The position numbers were made by a program, and so were the translations under genes. From Cristatella mucedo (lineage: Eukaryota; Bryozoa; Phylactolaemata; Cristatellidae): a DNA stretch of 64,000 nucleotides. Shown piece by piece: positions 8,990 to 20,576 of this stretch (its first letter is position 1; the number at the start of each line of letters is the position of its first letter). A model generated the notes under the pieces. The model worked only from the letters and a program-made list of their open reading frames with translations. It was not told the origin of the DNA and ran no database searches. The stretch lies in NCBI GenBank assembly GCA_009760855.2, contig WPIO01000081.1, positions 1,495,001-1,559,000 on the forward strand, in the 5' to 3' direction.

Positions 8990-10090
8990 ATATATCTCCG
9001 TCGCCGTCTGCAACTCTACAAAGTCACAAAGACTATTTAGGTGCTACGCAGGAGATATTTGCGTAGCCCACTCACAACTTGAGCGGCTTTCGACAGACAA
9101 CAGACTTCGTCTCACGCAACAGAGAGAAAGTGGGAAGCATAGCAGAGTCAGGAGAGCATTTGAGATAGTGAATAGAATGGAAATAGCAGCTCAGGACCGC
9201 TGGAAAGGATTAGCGATAGTCGGCAGCAGAAGAGTAGTTGTCGTTGCGTAAGAATTTGTGGAAGCGAGTTCCACAGCCTAGGACCTGCAGAGCTAAAGCT
9301 TCTATCACCAAAAGCCTTTAAGCGGAGTAACGGAACAACTAATTTACTGCCCACAGTGGACCTGAGGGCACGAGGATGCTGAAACTGACTCAGCTAGGTA
9401 TGAAAGAGTCAAGCCATGGCAACACTGGTCTTGTGGGTCAGCATAGGGACTTAGCTCTGCATCCATTGATCAGCCTGCCGGCCGCCTTTCAAACTCTTTC
9501 ACCAAAGCAGACACATGATTAACCCTCCGTGATTTTTAAACTAGCCTTGCAGCAATTGTTATCACCTGCAGTGGCCCAGTGGCTTTTTTTGGTAGACGAT
9601 ACAAGAAGGAATAACAACAGTGTAGCCGAGACAGAACCAAGGAGCAAGTTAAATCGTATGCAAGCCACCGTGGAAAACAGCTGGTTTGGCCCAGCGGTTA
9701 AGATGCTCGCGTCTAACAGGGTCTGGCCGAGGTCGCGGGCTTGAGCCCGTGGCATAAGCAATGCGCCGGAACAGAGATTACGTTCTCTTATGGTGCTATA
9801 CAATGAGCTATATTTTGTATTATTTTTCTATTTCCTAATCGAAGGTAGGGATCAAACGTCATGGCTAGCCATGGAAGCAGTTTTCTCATTAGATTTTTCA
9901 AAATGTATGTCGCTATTGAAGACGAAAGCTACAATTTCATGCGCCTTTTGATTTAAGGACAGTGTCTGACATCCAACATGGAGTTTCTGCGAGGCAAGAA
10001 TTCAGTTTATGAGACTCAGAAAATTCAGATGGTTTAAACGACAGACGCAGCTAGTAGCAACAGTAAATTTTTGGAGATTTCCGAAAGTCA
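8990..10090 (-). mobile_element. LINE-B, RT C-terminal half and 3' UTR, minus strand, SINE-B inserted
   Basis: The reverse strand gives VVPLLRLKAFGDRSFSSAGP, RLWNSLPQIL and a 3' UTR ending near 8990 with the 'ttgcagacggcgacggaga' block. The stretch 9440-10090 aligns by eye with 38130-39200 (shared 'tttttaaactagccttg', 'cccagtggct', and 'tctgacatcca' followed by a Gly-rich helix region). The frame is broken by stops. A plus-strand SINE-B sits inside at 9680-9812. Confidence 0.7.
9680..9812 (+). mobile_element. SINE-B copy nested in LINE-B
   Basis: It carries A box TTTGGCCCAGCGGTTAAG and B box CGGGCTTGAGCCCG, with tail pieces 'gaacagagattacgttctct' and 'tatggtgctatacaatgag'. Its orientation is opposite to the host LINE-B, so it inserted later. 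Confidence 0.8.
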
Positions 10091-10357
10091 CAGAACAATA
10101 GATCAATCAGCTCTCCTTACCTTAAGTCAAGGCAAAGGTATTAGACACCTGCCAGTGACCTGCAGCTAGTTCCTTGGTCACGCATGACCTCTGAACCTCA
10201 GGCTTCCCAAGCTATTCGAATACGTTCATCAGCGAGCACAAGGATGCTATGAAAAACAACTCCAAACATCTATGCTGGGCTTCCAAACAAAGGCAAAGTT
10301 TATAATTCGCAAATATTCGTAGAAATTCTAGTGAACGTACATTGAATATGTGTGCAC

Positions 10358-10961
10358 GGTTCTAGGGCAAAATAGCGAAGGACAATTCGTCGCGAACAAT
10401 TCGTCGCGGACAATTCGGAGCGGACAATTCGTCGCAGGATATTTAAAACATATCTCTTTGAAATTTAAACAAATTTTTTTAATTATCATGTTTAATAGAG
10501 CTATAATACCGTATAAAGTAAAGTTTATTTAGCGTATTACAAAAATGTCATAGCAAATACCAGCAACTCTTGCACAAAATCACATTTTTAAAATATTACC
10601 AGTATACTAAATGTTAATCCATTAAATTAATCTTGGGACTACATCCGTGCCATTAATAAATTGATAAACAATTTTAGTAATCTAACACAACCGTGTGCAA
10701 TCGACGAGCAAGGTCACGATATTTCTTTTTCCTCAGAGGAGGATCTTCACTTATTGCGTAATTAAATGTCGTTCTTAATTGAAAGCGTCTAGGTTTCAAA
10801 ACTATGTACTCACTAATTGAAAGCGTGTTTTTACTGCATTTGAAATATAAAAAATGAATACATTGCAAATTGTCTGCTCCGCATTGTCCGCTCCGAATTA
10901 CTCGCTTTTTGGTCCCGCATTGTCCGCTCCAAATTGTCCTGCGCCGAATTATCCGGTTACC
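10358..10961. mobile_element. Short Mutator-like (MULE) DNA transposon derivative
   Basis: A perfect 8-bp direct repeat GTGTGCAC flanks the element (10350-10357 and 10962-10969). The ends are inverted: GGTTCTAGGGC at the left and GGTAACCGGAT on the reverse strand at the right. Inside each end are subterminal repeats of a 'cggacaattcg(t/g)(c/a)gcg' unit, four at the left (10381-10440) and about five inverted at the right (10868-10955). The inner part is AT-rich. A minus-strand stretch near 10677-10800 reads TTFNYAISEDPPLRKKKYRD and LARRLHTVVLDY, which resembles the C-terminal tail of animal MULE transposases (family identity inferred). No intact transposase remains, so the copy is non-autonomous. 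Confidence 0.62.
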
Positions 10962-10969
10962 GTGTGCAC

Positions 10970-11094
<125 letters not shown>

Positions 11095-11297
11095 AATCCT
11101 GATGAACTAGAATCTAGAATCCAGAAGAACTAGAGAAGCCGCGTAATGGCAACCGCCGATTAAAGTGAGCCGTCACATATACATCGTATTTCCCTTTAAT
11201 CAGCAAATATGTACGCAGAAGCATTCAACTAACGTCCATAATAAGGAAATAAAGGGTAGGACTGCTTGTCAAGAAAACACCACTCGAGCAAGCCTAT

Positions 11298-11690
11298 AAT
11301 AATTATAATAATAATACGCTTGATACAGCACCTCAGTGAAAATTTCTTTCAAGGCGCTATACACTTGCTTCAAAGGAAACACAATCGATTGGTCAGCTGC
11401 AGCACGCTAAATAAACAACGAGAATAACATATTCAGGAGTAATATGCACAATGTCAGCATGCAATTTTTATAAGTGGCACCATGCATGAGCACGTAAAAG
11501 AGGGATCACAGGGATCACAGGGACTGTGATAAATAAGTGCGTTTTTAGTTTCTTGTGCACCGGAACATTATAAGACCAAACCCTCAAGACATGTTCATCT
11601 AGCATCGCGCCAGAGACGTATGCTCGCAATCTAGACGTTTTATTCCAAAGTGACCTCTCATTAGCTGAGCGCATTTCTTCCATAATAAAT
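11298..11690 (-). mobile_element. LINE-A fragment with internal deletion, minus strand
   Basis: An AAT-type tail (11298-11318), a mutated stem-loop and the 3' UTR lead to about 11540. From there the element jumps to the segment equivalent to 13430-13480 (the SARNLGV / S-L-NDHI block). About 600 bp of ORF2 between those points is missing. It ends near 11690. Confidence 0.7.
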
Positions 11691-12200
11691 TCGGCCTACT
11701 TTCAGGTAATACTAAGGAGCATTCCAAGAATCGGGACCTGCTCAGATAAGATTGCAAAAGCTAAACTGGTTCGCAGTCATGTGACATCGCGTCTAAACTA
11801 TTGAAATGTCCTTTATTCATGACTTCTGGCAAATGTTCCTTTTATAGTCATTAACTGAGGCTAAACAAAGCGGCCACCAGGTAGTCTGGTCTGTCGCCAA
11901 TAGCTTGGCTACCGTACCATTCACCTATTTCTGAGCCTCGGAAGCTCCCTATCAATCATCGATACAATTTCCAGATCGTCAGTCTGGCAGGTCATAAGTC
12001 ACGTCATTTTTTGCTAGTCTTTTTTTCCAACTGCTTTTAATGGTCCAGCGTGCTCTCTTGTCGCAAGTTCCCCAGCACCTAGTCATCTTGGCGCCCTTCG
12101 CATTAAATCGAAATCTTTTGATGGTTGACCCTTCACCTCGTAGGCTCCGAATGACTGAGAATAGCTTCCAGGTACGGTCACTACCAGCAGTGACCTTACA
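11690..12200 (+). mobile_element. Degenerate L2-like ORF2 fragment, plus strand
   Basis: Forward frames show LVRSHVTSRLNY-N-LYS, then an RLNKAA-RLVWSV-type stretch, matching the 'HVTSRLDYCNSLL ... QNSAARLV' segment of L2-type elements. The frame changes several times. Downstream a QVPQHLVILAPFALNRN-type region is probably its continuation. The family is close to LINE-B. Confidence 0.5.
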
Positions 12201-12690
12201 TCTAATGTCTCAGCTAGGGATGCATCTGTTCGTTGAGCTTTCTATTTACCTCGGTGCACTAATTTGTTTTCTTACGGGGCTCTTTGCGGGCACACCTGTG
12301 CCCGCAAAGCTGTGCACACATTCTATGAATATTGCAAGCGTAGGTCACGGCCAAGATGTGAACGACAGAGTCGGCGGCAGGTAAAGATTACCCTAGCAAT
12401 GGGTGAGGTGCTTCGGTGCAAGCCATCTTACCCGGCAGTAGTATAGTCCATTTTTTCCGGAGCTGCAAAACACTGTTTTCTCTTTCTTCTCCTGAAGTTT
12501 TTTGAACCGGCAAAGAGGTTCGAACTGGTTGTGACGCTAACGGCAAGCTGCCCGTTGCAGAATCGTTATTCAGCTCCCTTTTTAGCAAAGTCTGCCACAC
12601 CGGTCGAGTTCTTGTCATCAGGAGCAAGATGGTTTAAAAAAATGCTTCAGCCTTTATTTACATTTTGGATTGTACTAGATTGAGCGGTAT
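12200..12690. other. No gene recognised; contains a perfect hairpin
   Basis: Unique-looking sequence without long ORFs of known type. The inverted repeat at 12282-12309 (CTTTGCGGGCACA, 2-base spacer, TGTGCCCGCAAAG) is the only structure seen. Confidence 0.4.
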
Positions 12691-13720
12691 CAATAACAAT
12701 AGTAATACATTTGTATAGCACCCTCAGAGAACTGAACCTCTTTCTAGGCACTTTAAAAATGCTTAATAGAAAACATTACCAAATGATTGGTGGTAACACC
12801 CGCGAGCAGCAGGCTTATTCTAAGCATGTACAAGCACAAGAAAGGCGAATCATAAAAAACCATCAAATGCTGTAATAAACAGATGCGTTTTAACTTCTTT
12901 GTAAATACCTAATGTCTGAGGACGTCATGACGTGCGTGGGTAGTTCCGGGCTTTGGGAGCAGAGGAGCTAAAGACGCAGTCTCCAATGGTTTTGAGGTTC
13001 GTACGAGGTATGGCTCAACGATTCGAGTCAGAAAAGCTTATTGTATTATTTTTCGCATGGTGGGGAGTGGTTTTGATAGGTAGACTGGAGCCAGAGAATG
13101 GAGGGACCTAAAAGTAAGTAACATAACCTTGAAGTCAATACGCTATTTGATTGGAGCCACTGCAGGCCTGCGAGAAGAGGTGTGACGTGGCAACTGCGGC
13201 GCTCATGACAAACTAGCCTAGTTGCTGAGGTTTGCACTCACTGTAAGCGCCTGATTGCACTCGAAGGTAGACCAGCAAGCAATGAGTAACAGAAGTCAAG
13301 ACGGGATGTCGCAAATGCGTGGATCAATTTAGGTGCAGTATCCCTGTCTAAGCAAGCCAGATTTTCGGCAGTGTTGTGTAGCTGAAAGTAGGCAAACTCG
13401 ACAGCGGAGCTGATGTGGTCGCTTAATGAAAGATCACTTTGGAACAGGACACTTACATTACGTGTAGATTTAACACGAGATATGCTGTCGGAGCCGATTT
13501 TGAGCTTTAGCTATTCAAATTTCGGAGTCACACAAGTTTTGCCCATAACTAGTAGGTTGGTTTTGTTGTCATTCAATTTAAGAAAGTTTGCTGCCATCCA
13601 GGTGCAGATGTCATCATTCAATGCAGCAAGGGCGTGTAGAGAATTCAACGTACTCGAGGGCTGGGGGGATCAAAGCAAAGGTTTCCTGCCTTTGTTAATC
13701 GAGGTTGAAAGAGGAGTTAG
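12690..13720 (-). mobile_element. LINE-A 3' half, minus strand
   Basis: It begins with a mutated (AAT)n tail and stem-loop (12690-12760). The 3' UTR is followed by reverse-strand RT C-terminal motifs (SATRLVCHERRSCHVTPLLA, then the SARNL / KIGS-S-S block near 13480, and the MAANFLKLND-type block near 13590). It ends around the YADDTQL-flanking segment at 13700. Diverged and frameshifted. Confidence 0.8.
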
Positions 13721-14215
13721 CCCCGGCCGCGTTGCAGCAGGGCACCTCGAAAGTCGACGTTACGTGGCTGCGAATCGCCGAATCCTGCCGATGCTGCAGC
13801 CCTGACATGCTGCGACGGACCACTCCGAGTGTGCGCCCATTCGTTCATTCGTGTGCTGTGTTAACAGCAGGCTATCGCTCCACATCGATAGTTGGGCCTT
13901 CCTGTTTTGCGGCACTCTAGCTGTTCAGCTGCCTATGTCGAGTTCGTTATAATAGCTGCACCTGTAGGCAGTGGCGTACCGAAGGGGACGGGACAGCTGC
14001 AGAAGTCCCGGGCGCTGGGTCGAGGGCACTGGATCAGGGGCGCCAAAATGGGCGGTGAATTTTAGAGGGGAGGGGGTGTGCCGTGTTTGTAGTTCGTCCC
14101 CGGGCACACAATCTTTTAGAATGGCCTTTAGGGAGCGATGAACTGTTCTGGCTGTCTGGCGGCCTATGGATTGATGTTGGAAGACACGCATTACTGCATG
14201 CTCGTGCCCTTGAAA
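13720..14215. other. Unassigned sequence between two LINE-A copies
   Basis: It contains GC-moderate unique-looking DNA and short ORFs with no recognised domain. A clean end of either LINE-A cannot be placed. Confidence 0.35.
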
Positions 14216-15272
14216 TGCATGACACCCAGTTGTACCTTTGCTTTGATCCCTCGCGACATTCGAGCACCTCGAATTCTCTCAACTCACTTGCTGCATGTGT
14301 GATGACATCCGCAGATAGATGGCAGCAAATTTAATAAAACTTAAACGACGGTAAAACTAACTTATTAGCTATGGGAAAACCCAGTGCGATTCAGAAATTA
14401 GAAAAGCTGCCGCTCAAAATTGGCTCTGCAAGCATATCTCCTGTTGATTCAGCTCGTAATCTAGGTGTCATGTTCCAAAGTGACCTCTCGTTAGACAACC
14501 ACATCAACTCCACAATCCACATCATCCACAGCATCCACAATCAAGCCTGCCTACTTTCAGATGCATAACATTGCTAAAATTTGGGCTTGTTTAGATAAGG
14601 ATACCACTTCAAAGTTGGTCCATGCATATGTGACATCCCGTCTTGACTTGTGCAACTCACTGCTTGCTGGCCTACCGGCATGTGCAATCGGGTGATAACA
14701 GCTGGTGCAAAGTTCCGCAGCTAGCCTTGTCTGCCGTGAGGGTCGCAGTTGCCACATCACACCACTTCTCGCCGACCTGCACTGGCTACCGTCAAGCCAA
14801 GATCGACTTCAAGATTTTGTCGCTCACTTTTGAGTCACTTCATTCTTTGGCTCCAGCCTATCTTTCAGAGCTACTCCCTCACCAGGCCAAGCATTGTACC
14901 ACCCACTTTTCGGAATCTAAAAGTTTCCAAAAGAATCCAAAAAATCCCGACTTGCGTCAGAACATCCCCTGACTTGACCACATTTAAAAAGAACCTAAAA
15001 CATACCTATTTTGGACGGCATTTAGTGGGTCCCTGTGATTCGTCCTTTATGTACTTATGCGCGCTGACACTGTGCATGTTGCCACTAAACACACTAGCAT
15101 GCTGACCTTGTACATGTCACCAATACTATGCTCATGTTGTTTATCAAGCATGGCATTGCTCAACACTCAATCGCGTTTACCTTTATATCAAATATAAAGC
15201 GCCTACAAAGAGATCGAGTTCTCCGAGGGCGCTTTGTCAAGTGGATTTTTATTATTAGTAGTATTATTATTG
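14215..15272 (+). mobile_element. LINE-A 3' half, plus strand
   Basis: It enters at the RT motif C region (DTQLYLCFDPSRHSSTSNSL). It continues through LLAMGKPSAIQKLEKLPLKI, GSASISPVDSARNLGVMFQS and the HWLPS-region to the 3' UTR, and ends in the stem-loop (aaagcgcctacaaagagatc, gttctccgagggcgctttgt) and an ATT tail (15244-15275). Several small indels interrupt the frame. YADD itself is lost at the truncated left end. Confidence 0.85.
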
Positions 15273-15304
15273 TTATCCGGTCACCTGCTGCTGACAGTGG
15301 CATA

Positions 15305-15550
15305 TAATTTCCAGCCGTCCTGAGCTGCTACTTCCAAGATTCTCAAGCTTTTTCACTTTTTCGACTGTCCTCCCGACTAAGCTACGGTTTACACTTTCCT
15401 CTTGTTTCGCCAGCCGAAATCTGTAGTCTAAGAATCTACACCTAAACTTATTTGAACTTGATTTACACTGTAGAAAACTCTCCCGCGGAGCGCCCCCTTT
15501 GACGTCGTGTCTGCGTGGATTTTCAGATCGACGATACATTACATTTCATT
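15305..15550 (+). mobile_element. Degenerate LINE-B 3' end
   Basis: It shares 'gtcctgagctgctacttc' near its start and 'gaaaactctcccgcg ... gatacattacatt' at its end with the LINE-B copy at 4490-4725. The central UTR is diverged. It lies directly after a LINE-A tail and directly before a GC-rich patch. Confidence 0.55.
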
Positions 15551-15620
15551 CAAACCTAAGTAGACTCGGATACAACGGCCCGTCGGAGCGAGCCGGTCGG
15601 TCGGGCTGCTTCGGCAATGA

Positions 15621-15653
<33 letters not shown>

Positions 15654-16960
15654 AGGCGCTAGCCGCCAGCTCGCCGTCGCCTCTCGAACTGGGCGCTTCG
15701 GTCACTGCGCGGCCAACGCGCGCGACCCAGGACGTCGGCGGCGGCGCAGCGGATCCGGCACTACGCTGCTTTCCACGGCAGGCCTCCTCAGACGCGCGCG
15801 GAGCAGGCCCAGCGCGCGGCGGATGCGGCGTCTTAGCGGGGGCCAGCGAGCCCGCGAGCGTCACCTGGTGGCGGTGGGGCTACCGCCGCCGAGAGGGACG
15901 TCGTCATGGCGACGCCCAGCGCTCCGCGCGACGATGGGACCGATGCTGGCAGCTGCTGCGAGAGAGAGCCGCCGGCGTGGGCCGGTGCGGAATTCTGGAC
16001 GGGCAAGATGGCGACCACCCAGCTAAAAGTGGACCGCTCATCCCACGCGTTTCTTTCCTTTTACCCGCCGTAAAGAGCTGAGCTTCGGGGCGCAGTTCTT
16101 TCCGAGTCGGTTCGCGAGACTACGCGGAACAGCCAGGCGTGCTTGCGCCCAGCTGGGCGGCCAGCGGCGCGGCCGCGGCGGCGCCGGACGGCGGCCGCGC
16201 CGCTGCGAATAGGCGACGGGTATAACAATACGGCGCGCGCGTGCGAGCGGGTGGCCGTAGACGCGCCGCCGCGAAACCGCGCCGCGAGCCGGCGACGAAC
16301 GAGAGGAGGCGACGCGCACTGGCAGGCATCGACGGCTGCGCCGAGCGAGCGCTCGATAGAAGCGCCAGCCGTGTGCCCTTCAGATCCGGTTTAGCAGCTC
16401 GACGCCCGCTCCTTTCCTGGCGATCCTGCAGCGCCATTTCGTCGCAGCCGCCGCAGCATTTGCATTCAATCAGCAAGCGACGAGATCTTGTCCGTGGGGC
16501 CTTAGTCGGCGACCCGAGCGACTTCTTCGCCTGCTGTCGATTTTCAGCGCAGCCAGCGATATTATTTGCGCACTCCTTATTACGCGAGGCAGCCGACTCG
16601 GCGCCAGCCCGTGGCCGGAGAGCGGCGCGCGACGAAGACCGCGCGCGAGTATCGATCGCTGCGGAGCAGCGGCGGCGCCGCGCGTGGGAGTACTTTCGGT
16701 TTCCTTATTCGGAAATTACCGGGGCGACAGGCAACTCAGTGAGCTCTGCGAACGAGGCGCAGGCTACATTGCCGCCTTGTAGAAGTGCGGCAGTAGCGGC
16801 AGCGGTCCGTTTGGAATAAGCATTTCGGTGCCAACAGAACGACGGCGGCACGTAGAATGACGGAGCCGGTGCGGTCTGCAGGCGGCGCGGGGCGCGCGGG
16901 AAGGAGCGATAGTGCCGAGAGTCGGCGGTGCGCGCAGTTGCTACCAAAAATCAGCGATGC
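15550..16960. other. GC-rich, CpG-rich region with GCC repeat and YY1-like motif
   Basis: It has extreme CG content, a (GCC)n run (15618-15652) and a CAAGATGGCGAC motif at 16004-16015. ORFs of 100-190 codons exist in several frames on both strands, all compositional (Ala/Arg/Pro/Ser). No exon with a recognisable domain or consistent splice sites was found. A CpG-island promoter with 5' exon is the most likely reading but is unproven. Confidence 0.4.
16004..16015 (+). promoter_or_regulatory. YY1-like motif CAAGATGGCGAC
   Basis: It matches the AAGATGGCG core of YY1-bound initiators and lies in a second GC-rich island, as at 5062. A chance match is possible. Confidence 0.28.
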
Positions 16961-17116
16961 CAACCTCGAGTAGTAAACGAATGCTTTTCTTCTTCAGATG
17001 CGCGATGTCCTCCCTGATCTGAGTGAGAAGAACTAGGATGGCGAAGCCACTTACATAAACTATTAAACAGACGTTCAATTCTGGGCACTATATGACCACA
17101 GACGGGACCAAATACG

Positions 17117-17118
<2 letters not shown>

Positions 17119-17172
<54 letters not shown>

Positions 17173-17174
17173 CT

Positions 17175-17228
<54 letters not shown>

Positions 17229-17240
17229 TCTCTTTCTCTA
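17119..17240. repeat. (CT)n microsatellite
   Basis: About 107 bp of nearly pure CT with two small interruptions (ctcct, ctact). The 'RERERE' ORF on the other strand is its product. Confidence 0.95.
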
Positions 17241-18460
17241 AGCACTGGAGATCGGCGATGGCAACGCCGTGCACAAGCAAAGCATGCGCAAGCAAGTCAA
17301 GGACGCGCCAAGGACGATTCGTGCCAACTAAGTGAATCCCTAGAGTCGGTCAATTTTCAGCTCTTAGCTTTGACTTTCAACGAGCCAGGTTTGAAAATAT
17401 CCAGTTCTCAGTCTGAGCGAGAATGAGAGATACATTTTACTCAACAAATCAGCATAAAACCTCTACTACAGCAATAGAAAGTCGTGCTGACCCGTACCGA
17501 ATTCCAGTTTTTCTCAATGTGCGATTAGCGAGAACTCGCATCAGCGATAAACCAATGCCGCACTGGGCGCGAGGAGATGCTTCCGGCGGCGCACCACCGC
17601 CGAAGTCGCAGTCTACGCTTCGTCAGATGGCTCTGCTTCATTCCGTTGGCAGCACCAACGTTGGCTACGCGCAAGCTGGCTCCGTGGACTGGCTGAACTT
17701 CGCGGCGGACCAGCACGCTCGCGCAAGTGACGGCTTCAACGAAACCGACGGGTAGCGGAGATCCGAGTAGTCGGGCGCGGTGCACCTCTCCAGTAACTGG
17801 ATTGGCCTATGCGGGCCCCCTTTCGCTCTTCGACGTCGGTCTCAGCAACTTCAGAGCTCGTTCTGAGGGAGGCGAGAACTCGACGGACGAGCAAAGCAGA
17901 TGGCCGGAAGCTCGCGATGTCTCCGAATGCGTCGTCGCTGACGCGAGCTGTCGGAAGCCAGACCGGCTGCAGTCGGGGGCAAGGAGGAAGATGGACTCCA
18001 GTCGAAGGAGTAGCTGCCTCTCACCCGTCCGGCCGTCGCTGCGCGCCTCGGCCTGCCGCGCTAGGCAGCAGACCACGGCGGCGGCGGCAGCTGCAGTCCG
18101 CGGCGACTCTGCAGCTACTTCGCCCGCACAGTGCGCTCCGGCCGTCGATGCCGCCGGCATCGCCGCGGTGGCGCTCGACGGCTAAGACCCCGGAAGGGGT
18201 GGGTGCCCGTGCCCTCGTCGCTTCCCGCTTGCGACCGGCGCCGCTGCAGTGCTGACCTGACAGTGCGCGCGCTTGCGGAGTATACCGTCACAAACTAGCC
18301 GAGAATGCAAGCTTTCGACTACTGCAGCGGAAAGCGTGGCTGCGTCGTTGCGTTCGCCGAAACCGCTGCCTCGCTGCCACGCGAATGCACTCGAACGCCT
18401 TGGCGGCGTCCTTGGCGGCGTCGGCTGCAGTGGCTGCAGGAGGATGCAGTGCAATGTACG
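17240..18460. other. Mostly GC-rich sequence, no recognised gene
   Basis: The first 280 bp are of ordinary composition. From about 17550 the sequence is CpG-rich with compositional ORFs in several frames, for example 17727-18185 and 17809-18255 on the plus strand. No known domain is seen. Confidence 0.35.
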
Positions 18461-18462
18461 CA

Positions 18463-18525
18463 TCTCCGTCTGCAACTCCCCGAAGCCGCAAAGACTAAGT
18501 GGTTGTTGCGCAGGCTCCTTTTTTC
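18463..18525 (-). mobile_element. LINE-B 3'-terminal stub
   Basis: About 60 bp match the last bases of LINE-B on the minus strand: 'catctccgtctgcaactc', 'aagccgcaaagactaag', 'gcgcaggctcc'. The same block opens the LINE-B copy at 8990. Confidence 0.55.
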
Positions 18526-18696
18526 TCAGGGCTGCGCCTCTCCCGAGAGACGCCAGCGCTAGCAGCTGCTGCGGCTGCAGTGTTTATACCGCTCTGCAAG
18601 GCGCGTGCACTGTTTGCCCTCTGCAGCAGCTGACGTCGCTCGTTTTCCGCTTGTGGACCGCGCTCTTGAGTCGATGCTATGCACCCCAAATATTGC

Positions 18697-18870
18697 TGAC
18701 CTCGGTGGAGTTATTAGCTCTAAAAAAAACAGACAACTTCCTAGCTGGGAATGAAGTTTCAATGCATAAGCTCAGCTGCTCTGCCATGTCTCACTCCAGT
18801 GTCTTTGATAGGAACGGTCGAGGGAGACTGGAGGAGGTTGCTCGAGTTCTCCTGGTTTATTGATGCCTTC
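18697..18870 (-). mobile_element. LINE-A internal RT fragment, minus strand
   Basis: It matches 58225-58395 and 62085-62175: 'ggtggagttattagctctaa', then 'ccagtgtctttgatagga' and 'ttgctcgagttctcctgg'. It corresponds to the N-terminal RT block (LSKTLERVV-NQLNSYIETS and F-SG-R-NHSTES). It lacks both the 3' end and the catalytic motifs. Confidence 0.65.
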
Positions 18871-20170
18871 TTAAGTAGTAGCAAAACCCTGATGCCGTAG
18901 CAAAGAAAAGTAATGACCGAGATAGAGAGGCGGACGGAAGGATTGACACTCCCTCTCTCACTCTTTAACCTGCTACCTCTCTCTCTCTCACTCACTCAGA
19001 CGCGCACGCACATTCGCGAACACGCTCGCACGCATGCACGCACGCACATACATAGCGCATACATACGCGAATGCTCAGGGGGTAGCACTGGAGCAAGAGC
19101 TCGCCGCGACGACAAGGGTCGCGGCAAGCGACCACTCCAGCTGAACCGTAGCGACCGCTGGCTACCCAATGGCTTGCCAGCTTTCGAGGTCGGTCGATCC
19201 CACTCGATTTCAGACACGCCCTAGCCCACATCCGTCCTTGGTGGTAGCAGTCGAGGGGCGCATTCCTTCCACCGCTGGGTCTAAGCAGACGCTCCCATAT
19301 CTGCACGACATCCGGCAATATCGTCGCACCTCACGTGTCCTCTTTTGTCCACTCCTCCTGCTCTCTCCCACGGCCCTCGATAAATGATCGCCGAACCGAC
19401 TACGTGCTGGCAACCATATATGAGCTCAGGCGCCAACGACCCCTTCGTCCGACGATTTCAGCTTTTGTTTCGGCGTCGCGTCGCTCAGCTTTGTTTAAAT
19501 GGCCGAGGAGAGCATCCGCGTACCGGATTGGATGCGGAGCAGGAGCTCTCGGATGGGCCCGGCGCGGGGAGGGGGAGAGGAGGTCTCGCCGAGGGCTTCC
19601 CGGTGCGTCAGCCAGCGTCGTTGCCTCGGCAGCCAGAGCAGCGGCGAAGGCCTCACGATCGCGTTGGTCCGACCTTCACCTCAAACGAAGTCATCATCGA
19701 TGCGGATCTTCGGAAGACTCCGGAGACTAGAGCGCTGGCCCATGGCCGGCACGTCATCGCTCTCACCGATCGGCGAGCGCAGCAGCGTAGACGAGAATCG
19801 ATCTTTAATCGCGGATGGGCCGGCACGCGCGCGCGGTGTCGGACGGCACGCAATTAGAATGAGTCGGCATGCGAAGTCTCCGAAGAGCGCTCGCGGCTCG
19901 TTCGAGCGGTCGTCGCGCTCTTTCGCTCGGCCGAGTCCCTTCATCGCTTCATCGCGGGGAGCTTCAATCGCGGGAAGCCAGCGAGCACCTGCTCCGGCGC
20001 GCGCGCGCGTCGCCGAGTCTCTCCGAGGCACCTTCGGATTGGGGCCTCGGTGTCGGGCACGCATTGTCCGGGGTGTCCGACTGAGGAGAGGGCGCGGCTG
20101 ATGGCGTCGCGGCCCCGCGAGACGCGCTCGCCTACTCCTACGGAGCGGCCTCTCGAGGCCGCGGCTTGAT
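18870..20170. other. Unassigned, GC-rich from about 19.1 kb
   Basis: A short CT/CA-rich stretch (18960-19060) precedes CpG-rich DNA to 20170. ORFs such as 19499-20101 (+, 200 codons) are Arg/Ser/Ala-rich and are shadowed by equally long ORFs on the other strand, so none is called. Confidence 0.35.
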
Positions 20171-20254
20171 TAAAGTAAGGAGGCAGCTGTCTTTCAAAGG
20201 GTCCGCGTTTAAGAAGCGCCATTTTTCGGAGCAGTCGGTGCGAGCGCTGACCGA

Positions 20255-20257
<3 letters not shown>

Positions 20258-20292
<35 letters not shown>

Positions 20293-20576
20293 TCTCTCTC
20301 TCTCTCTTCTCTTCAAACTTAATGATAACAATAATACATTTGGTAAAGTACCCCCAGAGAACTCAATCTCTTTCTATGCACTTTGAATAAACTGCGAAGG
20401 AAGCACGATTGGATGGTTAGTGGTGGCATGCTCGATAAACTTCAAGAATAACGTGGTTAGGGATGATGTGCACTGGGTCAGCATGCAATGCAAGTGTGGT
20501 TAGTGGCAGCACGCACATAGTCAGCGGGCATAAGCACATGAGGATCGAATTGCGGGGGACCCATTACATGCTGTGA

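Noticed and set aside
10355-10964. CACTA-type reading of the 10.36-kb element (CACGGT ends, TG duplication)
   Set aside because: A 2-bp duplication is weak evidence. The perfect 8-bp GTGTGCAC flanks with GG-starting inverted ends and a MULE-like tail fit better. Kept as an alternative in the findings.
16241-16819. 192-codon plus-strand ORF
   Set aside because: Lies in CpG-rich DNA where long ORFs arise by composition; no domain and competing frames on both strands.
19499-20101. 200-codon plus-strand ORF
   Set aside because: Ser/Arg-rich compositional sequence, mirrored by long minus-strand ORFs; no motif.
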